Below are positions 1-9,760 of a stretch of DNA of 64,000 nucleotides, one piece after another. The DNA comes from Ptiloglossa arizonensis (lineage: Eukaryota > Arthropoda > Insecta > Hymenoptera > Colletidae), in assembly GCF_051014685.1 (NCBI RefSeq), contig NW_027478395.1, positions 1,426,001 to 1,490,000 of the forward strand, given 5' to 3'. Below the pieces are notes generated by a model that was not told the origin of the DNA, did no database searches, and saw nothing but the letters and a program-made list of their open reading frames with translations. Both the position numbers and the translations under genes were made by a program. Numbering within the stretch: the stretch's first letter is position 1; each line of letters starts with the position of its first letter.

Positions 1-354
1 TTTCTACATTCAGACGCAATAGGAATTTTTGGGTTTGGTCAATCCGTTCGCGAGATATGGGAGTTTGAAGCTAGGAAATGCTTGAGATGGCAACAAATTT
101 TGCGCACTTCTGCTGCTCCAAACGCTTAACTAGAATGTCCTAGGGAAAAAATACACATACCGCTGTAATCGGGCGAGTTCCTTCTTTCAGATGTAGTAGG
201 AATTTTTGGGTTTGGTCAATCCGTTCGCGACATATGGGAGTTTGAAGCTACGAAATGCTTGAGAAGGCAACAAATTTTTCGCACTTCTGCTGCTCCAAAC
301 GCTTAACCAGAATGGCCTAGTGAAAAAATACACATACCTTTGTAATCGGGCGAG

Positions 355-531
355 TTTCTCCTTTCAGATGTAGTAGGAATTTTTGCGTTTGGTCAATCCG
401 TTCGCGAGATGTGTCAGTTTGAAGCTAAGAAATGGTTGAGAAGACACCAAATTTTTCGCACTTCTGCTGCTCCAAACGCTTAACAATAACGGCCTAGTGA
501 AAAAATACACATACCTTTGTAATCGGGCGAG
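355..531 (+). repeat. Representative 177-bp satellite monomer (class B-like)
   Basis: This copy was counted base by base and serves as the coordinate frame for the array. Position 1 is set arbitrarily at TTTCT(A/C)C(A/T)TTCAG. Landmarks within the unit are AATTTTT at 24-30, CCGTTCGCGAG at 44-54 with a TCGCGA palindrome, AAATTTTTCGC at 95-105, an A6 tract at 146-151, and the AATCGGGCGAG end at 167-177. Composition is 35 C and 38 G in 177 (41% GC), with nine CpG dinucleotides against about 7.5 expected. The length is a multiple of three, so short open frames recur from copy to copy without meaning. Confidence 0.95.
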
Positions 532-688
532 TTTCTACTTTCAGATATAGTAGGAATTTTTGGGTTTGGTCAATCCGTTCGCGAGATGTGGGAGTTTGAA
601 GCTAAGAAATGGTTGAGAAGACAACAAATTTTTCGCACTTCTGCTGCACCAAACGCTTAACCAGAATGGACTAGGGAAAAAATACACA

Positions 689-705
689 TACCGTTGTAAT
701 CGGGC
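689..705 (+). other. CENP-B-box-like 17-mer (representative of class A)
   Basis: The sequence TACCGTTGTAATCGGGC lies at the class A junction, at unit positions 158-174 of the monomer frame. Aligned without gaps to the mammalian CENP-B box (YTTCGTTGGAARCGGGA, known from alpha and mouse minor satellite), it matches 12 of 17 positions and 7 of the 9 core positions. The two core misses are the TT at positions 2-3. Class B copies (CCTTTG) lose one more core base, and class C copies (GTTGTTATCGTAC) keep only four. My rough estimate is that a 7/9 core match arises by chance about once in two random monomers, while 12/17 is rarer, at a few percent per monomer. This is a candidate motif, not a demonstrated binding site. 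Confidence 0.35.
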
Positions 706-708
706 GAG

Positions 709-885
709 TTTCTACATTCAGACGCAGCAGGAATTTTTGGGTGTGGTCAACCCGTTCGCGAGATATGGGAGTTTGAAGCTAAGAAATGGTTGAGAAGACA
801 CCCAATTTTTCGCACTTCTGCTGCTCCAAACGCTTAACAATAATGGCCTAGTGAAAAAATACACATACCTTTGTAATCGGGCTAG
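709..885 (+). repeat. Representative class A monomer
   Basis: This copy opens with TTTCTACATTCAGACGCAGC and continues with GGGTGTGGTC and GAGATATGGGAG. It is preceded by the CCGTTGTAATCGGGCGAG form of the junction. Class A copies keep these variants together, separate from class B copies, which have CTTTCAGAT(A/G)TAGTAGG, GGGTTTGGTC and GAGATGTGG. The class boundaries are my own reading of linked variants and have not been tested by clustering. Confidence 0.8.
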
Positions 886-897
886 TTTCTACTTTCA

Positions 898-913
898 GAT
901 ATATAATACTAGG
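898..913 (+). repeat. 182-bp monomer insertion variant (first of at least twelve)
   Basis: GATATATAATACTAGG replaces GATATAGTAGG, adding five bases and an AT-rich tract. The same variant starts at 1,434, 13,476, 15,251, 19,151, 20,926, 21,995, 24,478, 24,660, 27,676, 30,159 and 30,341. The later pairs are explained by the 5,675- and 5,681-bp duplications. I saw none after about 30.4 kb. Confidence 0.85.
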
Positions 914-1599
914 AATTTTTCGGTTTGGTCAATCCGTTCGCGAGATATGGGAGTTGGAAGCTATGAAATGGTTGAGAAGACAACATATTTTTCGCACTTC
1001 TGCTGCCCCAAACGCTTAACCAGAACGGCCTAGGGAAAAAAGACACATACCGTTGTAATCGGGCGAGTTTCTACATTCAGACGCAGCAGGAATTTTTGGG
1101 TGTGGTCAATCCGTTCGCGAGATGTGGGAGTTTGAAGCTAAGAAATGGTTGAGAAGCCAACAAATTTTTCGCACTTCTGCTGCCCCAAACGCTTAACCAG
1201 AACGGCCTAGGGAAAAAAGACACATACCGTTGTAATCGGGCGAGTTTCTACATTCAGACGCTGCAGGAATTTTTGGGTGTGGTCAACCCGTTCGCGAGAT
1301 ATGGGAGTTTGAAGCTAAGAAATGGTTGAGAAGACACCCAATTTTTCGCACTTCTGCTGCTCCAAACGCTTAACAATAATGGCCTAGTGAAAAAATACAC
1401 ATACCTTTGTAATCGGGCTAGTTTCTACTTTCAGATATATAATACTAGGAATTTTTCGGTTTGGTCAATCCGTTCGCGAGATATGGGAGTTGGAAGCTAA
1501 GAAATGGTTGAGAAGACAACAAATTTTTCGCACTTCTGCTGCCCCAAACGCTTAACCAGAACGGCCTAGGGAAAAAAGACACATACCGTTGTAATCGGG

Positions 1600-4500
1600 C
1601 GAGTTTCTACATTCAGACGCAGCAGGAATTTTTGGGTGTGGTCAATCCGTTCGCGAGATGTGGGAGTTTGAAGCTAAGAAATGGTTGAGAAGCCAACAAA
1701 TTTTTCGCACTTCTGCTGCTCCAAACGCTTAACCAGAATGGCCTAGGGAAAAAATACACATACCGTTGTAATCGGGCGTGTTTCTACATTCAGACGCAGC
1801 AGGAATTTTTGGGTTTGGTCAATACGGTCAAGAGATATGGGAGTTTGAAGCTAGGAAATGCTTGAGAAGGCAACAAATTTTTCGCACTTCTGCTACTCCA
1901 AACGCTTAACCAGAATGGCCTAGTGAAAAGATGCACGTACCTTTGTAATCGGGCGAGTTTCTTCTTTCAGATGTAGTAGGAATTTTTGGGTTTGGTCAAT
2001 CCGTTCGCGAGATGTGGGAGTTTGAAGCTAAGAAATGGTTGAGAAGACAACAAATTTTTCGCACTTTTGCTGCTCCAAACGCTTAACCAGAATGGACTAG
2101 GGAAAAAATACAAATACCGTTGTAATCGGGCGAGTTTCTTCGTTCAGACGCAGCAGGAATTTTTGTGTTTGGTCAATCCGTTCGCGAGATATGGGAGTTT
2201 GAAGCTAAGAAATGCTTGAGAAGGCAACAAATTTTTCGCACTTCTGCTGCTCCAAACACTTAACCAGAATGGCCTAGGGAAAAATACACATGCCGTTGTA
2301 ATCGGGCGAGCTTCTACTTTCATATGTAACAGAAATTTTTGGGTTTGGTCAATCCGTTCGCGAGATATGGGAGTTGGAAGCTAAGAAATGGTTGAGGAGG
2401 CAACAAATTTTGCGCATTTCAGCTGCTCCAAACGCTTAACCAGAACGGCCTAGGGAAAAAAGACACATACCGTTGTAATCGGGCGAGTTTCTACATTCAG
2501 ACGCAGCAGGTATTTTTGGGTGTGGTCAATCCGTTCGCGAGATATGGGAGTTTGAAGCTAAGAAATGGTTGAGAAGACACCAAATTTTTCGCACTTCTGC
2601 TGCTCCAAACGCTTAACAATAATGGCCTAGTGAAAAAATACACATACCTTTGTAATCGGGCGAGTTTCTACTTTCAGATATAGTAGGAATTTTTGGGTTT
2701 GGTCAATCCGTTCGCGAGATGTGGCAGTTTGAAGCTAAGAAATGGTTGAGAAGACAACAAATTTTTCGCATTTCTGCTGCTTCAAACGCTTAACCAGAAT
2801 GGACTAGGGAAAAAATACACATACCTCTGTAATCGGGCGAGTTTCTACTTTCAGTTGTAGTAGGAATTTTTGGGTTTGGTCAATCCGTTCGCGAGATGTG
2901 TCAGTTTGAAGCTAAGAAATGGTTGAGAAGACAACAAATTTTTCGCATTTCTGCTGCTCCAAACGCTTAACCAGAATGGACTAGGGAAAAAATACACATA
3001 CCTCTGTAATCGGGCGAGTTTCTACTTTCAGATATAGTAGGAATTTTGGGGTTTGGTCAATCCGTTCGCGAGATGTGGCAGTTTGAAGCTAAGAAATGGT
3101 TGAGAAGACACCAAATTTTTCGCACTTCTGCTGCTCCAAACGCTTAACAATAATGGCCTAGTGAAAAAATACACATACGTTTGTAATCGGGCGAGTTTCT
3201 ACTTTCAGATATAGTAGGAATTTTTGGGTTTGGTCAATCCGTTCGCGAGATGTGGGAGTTTGAAGCTAAGAAACTGTAGAGAAGACAACAAATTTTTCGC
3301 ACTTCCGCTGCTCCAAACGCTTAACCAGAATGGACTAGGGAAAAAATACACATACCGTTGTAATCGGGCGAGTTTCTACATTCAGAAGCAGCAGGAATTT
3401 TTGGGTGTGGTCAATCCGTTCGCGAGATATGGGAGTTTGAAGCTAAGAAATGGTTGAGAAGACACCCAATTTTTCGCACTTCTGCTGCTCCAAACGCTTA
3501 ACCAGTATGGCCTAGGGAAAAAATACACATACCGTTGTAATCGGGCGAGTTTCTACATTCAGACCCAGCAGGAATTTTTGGGTTTGGTCAATACGGTCAA
3601 GAGATATGGGAGTTTGAAGCTAGGAAATGCTTGAGAATGCAACAAATTTTTCGCACTTCTTCTGCTCCAAACGCTAAACCAGAATGGCCTAGTGAAAAAA
3701 TACACATACCTTTGTAATCGGGCGAGTTTCTTCTTTCAGATGTAGTAGGAATTTTTGGGTTTGGTCAATCCGTTCGCGAGATGTGGCAGTTTGAAGCTAA
3801 GAAATGGTTGAGAAGACAACAAATTTTTCGCACTTCTGCTGCCCCAAACGCTTAACCAGAACGGCCTAGGGAAAAAAGACACATACCGTTGTAATCGGGC
3901 GAGTTTCTACATTCAGACGCAGCAGGAATTTTTGGGTGTGGTCAACCCGTTCGCGAGATATGGGAGTTTGAAGCTAAGAAATGGTTGAGAAGGCAACAAA
4001 TTTTTCGCACTTCTGCTGCTCCAAACGCTTAACCAGAATGGCCTAGGGAAAAAATACACATACCGTTGTAATCGGGCGTGTTTCTACATTCAGACGCAGC
4101 AGGAATTTTTGGGTTTGGTCAATACGGTCAAGAGATATGGGAGTTTGAAGCTAGGAAATGCTTGAGAAGGCAACAAATTTTTCGCACTTCTGCTACTCCA
4201 AACACTTAACCAGAATGGCCTAGTGAAAAGATGCACGTACCTTTGTAATCGGGCGAGTTTCTTCTTTCAGATGTAGTAGGAATTTTTTGGTTTGGTCAAT
4301 CCGTTCGCGAGATGTGGGAGTTTGAAGCTAAGAAATGGTTGAGAAGACAACAAATTTTTCGCACTTTTGCTGCTCCAAACGCTTAACCAGAATGGACTAG
4401 GGAAAAAATACAAATACCGTTGTAATCGGGCGAGTTTCTTCGTTCAGACGCAGCAGGAATTTTTGTGTTTGGTCAATCCGTTCGCGAGATATGGGAGTTT

Positions 4501-7500
4501 GAAGCTAAGAAATGCTTGAGAAGGCAACAAATTTTTCGCACTTCTGCTGCTCCAAACGCTTAACAATAATGGCCTAGTGAAAAAATACACATACCTTTGT
4601 AATCGGGCGAGTTTCTACTTTCAGATATAGTAGGAATTTTTGGGTTTGGTCAATCCGTTCGCGAGATGTGGCAGTTTGAAGCTAAGAAATGGTTGAGAAG
4701 ACACCAAATTTTTCGCACTTCTGCTGCTCCAAACGCTTAACAATAATGGCCTAGTGAAAAAATACACATACCTTTGTAATCGGGCGAGTTTCTACTTTCA
4801 GATATAGTAGGAATTTTTGGGTTTGGTCAATCCGTTCGCGAGATGTGGCAGTTTGAAGCTAAGAAATGGTTGAGAAGACAACAAATTTTTCGCATTTCTG
4901 CTGCTTCAAACGCTTAACCAGAATGGACTAGGGAAAAAATACACATACCTCTGTAATCGGGCGAGTTTCTACTTTCAGTTGTAGTAGGAATTTTTGGGTT
5001 TGGTCAATCCGTTCGCGAGATGTGTCAGTTTGAAGCTAAGAAATGGTTGAGAAGACAACAAATTTTTCGCATTTCTGCTGCTCCAAACGCTTAACCAGAA
5101 TGGACTAGGGAAAAAATACACATACCTCTGTAATCGGGCGAGTTTCTACTTTCAGATATAGTAGGAATTTTGGGGTTTGGTCAATCCGTTCGCGAGATGT
5201 GGCAGTTTGAAGCTAAGAAATGGTTGAGAAGACACCAAATTTTTCGCACTTCTGCTGCTCCAAACGCTTAACAATAATGGCCTAGTGAAAAAATACACAT
5301 ACGTTTGTAATCGGGCGAGTTTCTACTTTCAGATATAGTAGGAATTTTTGGGTTTGGTCAATCCGTTCGCGAGATGTGGGAGTTTGAAGCTAAGAAATTG
5401 TAGAGAAGACAACAAATTTTTCGCACTTCCGCTGCTCCAAACGCTTAACCAGAATGGACTAGGGAAAAAATACACATACCGTTGTAATCGGGCGAGTTTC
5501 TACATTCAGAAGCAGCAGGAATTTTTGGGTGTGGTCAATCCGTTCGCGAGATATGGGAGTTTGAAGCTAAGAAATGGTTGAGAAGACACCCAATTTTTCG
5601 CACTTCTGCTGCTCCAAACGCTTAACCAGTATGGCCTAGGGAAAAAATACACATACCGTTGTAATCGGGCGAGTTTCTACATTCAGACCCAGCAGGAATT
5701 TTTGGGTTTGGTCAATACGGTCAAGAGATATGGGAGTTTGAAGCTAGGAAATGCTTGAGAATGCAACAAATTTTTCGCACTTCTTCTGCTCCAAACGCTA
5801 AACCAGAATGGCCTAGTGAAAAAATACACATACCTTTGTAATCGGGCGAGTTTCTTCTTTCAGATGTAGTAGGAATTTTTGGGTTTGGTCAATCCGTTCG
5901 CGAGATGTGGCAGTTTGAAGCTAAGAAATGGTTGAGAAGACAACAAATTTTTCGCACTTCTGCTGCCCCAAACGCTTAACCAGAACGGCCTAGGGAAAAA
6001 AGACACATACCGTTGTAATCGGGCGAGTTTCTACATTCAGACGCAGCAGGAATTTTTGGGTGTGGTCAACCCGTTCGCGAGATATGGGAGTTTGAAGCTA
6101 AGAAATGGTTGAGAAGGCAACAAATTTTTCGCACTTCTGCTGCTCCAAACGCTTAACCAGAATGGCCTAGGGAAAAAATACACATACCGTTGTAATCGGG
6201 CGTGTTTCTACATTCAGACGCAGCAGGAATTTTTGGGTTTGGTCAATACGGTCAAGAGATATGGGAGTTTGAAGCTAGGAAATGCTTGAGAAGGCAACAA
6301 ATTTTTCGCACTTCTGCTACTCCAAACACTTAACCAGAATGGCCTAGTGAAAAGATGCACGTACCTTTGTAATCGGGCGAGTTTCTTCTTTCAGATGTAG
6401 TAGGAATTTTTTGGTTTGGTCAATCCGTTCGCGAGATGTGGGAGTTTGAAGCTAAGAAATGGTTGAGAAGACAACAAATTTTTCGCACTTTTGCTGCTCC
6501 AAACGCTTAACCAGAATGGACTAGGGAAAAAATACAAATACCGTTGTAATCGGGCGAGTTTCTTCGTTCAGACGCAGCAGGAATTTTTGTGTTTGGTCAA
6601 TCCGTTCGCGAGATATGGGAGTTTGAAGCTAAGAAATGCTTGAGAAGGCAACAAATTTTTCGCACTTCTGCTGCTCCAAACGCTTAACAATAATGGCCTA
6701 GTGAAAAAATACACATACCTTTGTAATCGGGCGAGTTTCTACTTTCAGATATAGTAGGAATTTTTGGGTTTGGTCAATCCGTTCGCGAGATGTGGCAGTT
6801 TGAAGCTAAGAAATGGTTGAGAAGACACCAAATTTTTCGCACTTCTGCTGCTCCAAACGCTTAACAATAATGGCCTAGTGAAAAAATACACATACCTTTG
6901 TAATCGGGCGAGTTTCTACTTTCAGATATAGTAGGAATTTTTGGGTTTGGTGAATCCGTTCGCGAGATGTGGCAGTTTGAAGCTAAGAAATGGTTGAGAA
7001 GACAACAAATTTTTCGCATTTCTGCTGCTTCAAACGCTTAACCAGAATGGACTAGGGAAAAAATACACATACCTCTGTAATCGGGCGAGTTTCTACTTTC
7101 AGTTGTAGTAGGAATTTTTGGGTTTGGTCAATCCGTTCGCGAGATGTGTCAGTTTGAAGCTAAGAAATGGTTGAGAAGACAACAAATTTTTCGCATTTCT
7201 GCTGCTCCAAACGCTTAACCAGAATGGACTAGGGAAAAAATACACATACCTCTGTAATCGGGCGAGTTTCTACTTTCAGATATAGTAGGAATTTTGGGGT
7301 TTGGTCAATCCGTTCGCGAGATGTGGCAGTTTGAAGCTAAGAAATGGTTGAGAAGACACCAAATTTTTCGCACTTCTGCTGCTCCAAACGCTTAACAATA
7401 ATGGCCTAGTGAAAAAATACACATACGTTTGTAATCGGGCGAGTTTCTACTTTCAGATATAGTAGGAATTTTTGGGTTTGGTCAATCCGTTCGCGAGATG

Positions 7501-7705
7501 TGGGAGTTTGAAGCTAAGAAATTGTAGAGAAGACAACAAATTTTTCGCACTTCCGCTGCTCCAAACGCTTAACCAGAATGGACTAGGGAAAAAATACACA
7601 TACCGTTGTAATCGGGCGAGTTTCTACATTCAGACGCAGCAGGAATTTTTGGGTCTGGTCAATCCGTTCGCGAGATATGGGAGTTTGAAGCTAAGAAATG
7701 GTTGA
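1600..7705. repeat. 12-monomer higher-order repeat (2,124-bp step), about 2.8 copies
   Basis: The diagnostic variant GAAA(C/T)TGTAGAGAAG recurs at a 2,124-bp step (near 3,270, 5,394 and 7,518). So do GTGAAAAGATGCACGTACC (4,231 to 6,355), CCAGTATGG (3,501 to 5,625) and GGTCAATACGGTCAAGAG. 2,124 is exactly 12 x 177. The first copy runs 2,300 bp between the GATGCACG markers at 1,931 and 4,231 because it holds an extra 176-bp monomer near 2,290 with CTTTCATATGTAACAG. Class order from 3,355 is AABAABABBBBB and repeats from 5,480. Copies differ only by scattered substitutions, so amplification looks recent. Confidence 0.9.
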
Positions 7706-8920
7706 GAAGACACCAAATATTTCGCACTTCTGCTGCTCCAAACGCTTAACAATAAAGGCCTAGTGAAAAACTACACATACCTTTGTAATCGGGCGAGTTT
7801 CTACTTTCAGATATAGTAGGAATTTTTGGGTTTGGTCAATCCGTTCGCGAGATGTGGGAGTTTGAAGCTAAGAAATTGTTGAGAAGACAACAAATTTTTC
7901 GCACTTCCGCTGCTCCAAACGCTTAACCAGAATGGACTAGGGAAAAAATACACATACCTCTGTAATCGGGCGAGTTTCTACTTTCAGATGTAGTAGGAAT
8001 TTTTGGGTTTGGTCAATCCGTTCGCGAGATGTGTCAGTTTGAAGCTAAGAAATGGTTGAGAAGACAACAAATTTTTCGCATTTCTGCTGCTCCAAACGCT
8101 TAACCAGAATGGACTAGGGAAAAAATACACATACCTCTGTAATCGGGCGAGTTTCTACTTTCAGATGTAGTAGGAATTTTTGGGTTTGGTCAATCCGTTC
8201 GCGAGATGTGGCAGTTTGAAGCTAAGAAATGGTTGAGAAGACAACAAATTTTTCGCACTTCTGCTGGTCCAAACGCTTAACCAGAATGCCCTAGGGAAAA
8301 AATACACATACCGTTGTAATCAGGCGAGTTTCTACTTTCAGATGTAGTAGGATATGTTTGGGTTTGGTCAATCCGTTCGCGAGATGTGGGAGTTTGAAGC
8401 TAAGATGTGGTTGAGAAAACAACAAATTTTTCGCACTTCTGCTGCTCCAAACGCTTAACAATAATGGCCAAGTGAAAAAATACACATACCTCTGTAATCG
8501 GGCGAGTTTCTACTTTCAGATATAGTAGGAATTTTGGGGTTTGGTCAATCCGTTCGCGAGATGTGGCAGTTTGAAGCTAAGAAATGGTTGAGAAGACACC
8601 AAATTTTTCGCACTTCTGCTGCTCCAAACGCTTAACAATAATGGCCTAGTGAAAAAATACACATACGTTTGTAATCGGGCGAGTTTCTACTTTCAGATAT
8701 AGTAGGAATTTTTGGGTTTGGTCAATCCGTTCGCGAGATGTGGGAGTTTGAAGCTAAGAAATTGTTGAGAAGACAACAAATTTTTCGCACTTCCGCTGCT
8801 CCAAACGCTTATCCAGAATGGACTAGGGAAAAAATACACATACCGTTGTAATCGGGCGAGTTTCTACATTCAGACGCAGCAGGAATTTTTGGGTGTGGTC
8901 AATCCGTTCGCGAGATATGG
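5450..8920. repeat. Source copy of a 3.5-kb block repeated at 9,522-12,992 (4,072-bp offset)
   Basis: Rare variants repeat at an offset of 4,072 bp (23 monomers, one of them 178 bp): CCAGTATGG at 5,625 and 9,697, GATGCACG at 6,355 and 10,427, TTGTAGAGAAG near 7,518 and 11,590, and TAGGATATGTTTGGG near 8,348 and 12,420. Similarity is lost near 8,920/12,992, where the left copy continues as GAAATGCTTGAGAAGG and the right as GAAATGGTTGAGAAGACACC. The block overlaps the last part of the 12-monomer HOR, so the duplication came after that HOR had formed. Confidence 0.85.
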
Positions 8921-9059
8921 GAGTTTGAAGCTAAGAAATGCTTGAGAAGGCAACAAATTTTTCGCACTTCTGCTGCCCCAAACGCTTAACCAGAACGGCC
9001 TCGGGAAAAAATACACATACCGTTGTTTTCGTACGAGTTTCTACTTTCAGACGCAATAG

Positions 9060-9760
9060 GAATTTTTGGGTTTGGTCAATCCGTTCGCGAGATATGGGAG
9101 TTTGAAGCTAGGAAATGCTTGAGAAGGCAACAAATTTTTCGCACTTCTGCTGCTCCAAACGCTTAACCAGAATGGCCTAGTGAAAAAATACACATACCTT
9201 TGTAATCGGGCGAGTTTCTTCTTTCAGATGTAGTAGGAATTTTTGCGCTTGGTCAATCCGTTCGCGAGATGTGTCAGTTTGAAGCTAAGAAATGGTTGAG
9301 AAGACACCAAATTTTTCGCAATTCTACTGCTCCAAACGCTTAACAATAATGGCCTAGTGAAAAAATACACATACCTTTGTAATCGGGCGAGTTTCTACTT
9401 TCAGATATAGTAGGAATTTTTGGGTTTGGTCAATCCGTTCGCGAGATGTGGGAGCTTGCAGCTAAGAAATGGTTGAGAAGACAACAAATTTTTCGCACTT
9501 CTGCTGCACCAAACGCTTAACCAGAATGGACTAGGGAAAAAATACACATACCGTTGTAATCGGGCGAGTTTCTACATTCAGACGCAGCAGGAATTTTTGG
9601 GTGTGGTCAATCCGTTCGCGAGATATGGGAGTTTGAAGCTAAGAAATGGTTGAGAAGACACCCAATTTTTCGCACTTCTGCTGCTCCAAACGCTTAACCA
9701 GTATGGCCTAGGGAAAAAATACACATACCGTTGTAATCGGGCGAGTTTCTACATTCAGAC
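9060..9760. repeat. Segment resembling 200-900 (8,860-bp offset)
   Basis: TTTTTGCGCTTGG and GAGATGTGTCAG at about 9,241 parallel TTTTTGCGTTTGG at 381, and CTGCTGCACCAAACG at 9,501 parallels 641. The offset is 8,860 for both, or 50 monomers. The monomer before it has GTTGTTTTCGTACGAG and ACGCAATAGG at 9,051, a class C-like form whose ACGCAATAGG echoes the first monomer of the window (at 14), but at an offset one monomer longer. Confidence 0.7.

Larger units (their letters stand above)
1..1600. repeat. Irregular left-edge satellite segment
   Basis: This stretch holds about nine monomers of mixed class A and B and shows no long higher-order period apart from the 3-monomer duplication listed separately. 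Its left part (about 200-900) resembles about 9,060-9,760 at an offset of 8,860, sharing rare variants such as TTTTTGCG(T/C)TTGG and CTGCTGCACCAAACG. Confidence 0.8.
705..1776. repeat. Tandem duplication of a 3-monomer block (536-bp step)
   Basis: About 705-1,240 and 1,241-1,776 share the same order of rare variants: GGTGTGGTCAACCCG, then CGGGCTAGTTTC (at 881 and 1,417), then the 5-bp insertion GATATATAATACTAGG (at 898 and 1,434), then GAGAAGCCAACAAA. The step is 182+177+177 = 536 bp. A few substitutions separate the copies, for example GACGCAGCAGG against GACGCTGCAGG. Confidence 0.85.

Noticed and set aside
355..531. Phased A/T tracts (AATTTTT at 24-30, AAATTTTT at 95-102, A6 at 146-151) as a bent-DNA or nucleosome-phasing signal
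   Set aside because: The spacings are about 71, 50 and 56 bp. Only the first is near a whole number of helical turns, so I see no clear phasing. Nucleosome mapping would be needed.
532..560. Splice-acceptor-like TTTCTACTTTCAG with a CTTAAC branch-like site upstream in each monomer
   Set aside because: Short degenerate signals are expected by chance and are multiplied by the repeat. There is no gene for them to serve, and the only nearby GTAAT donor would leave an impossibly short intron.
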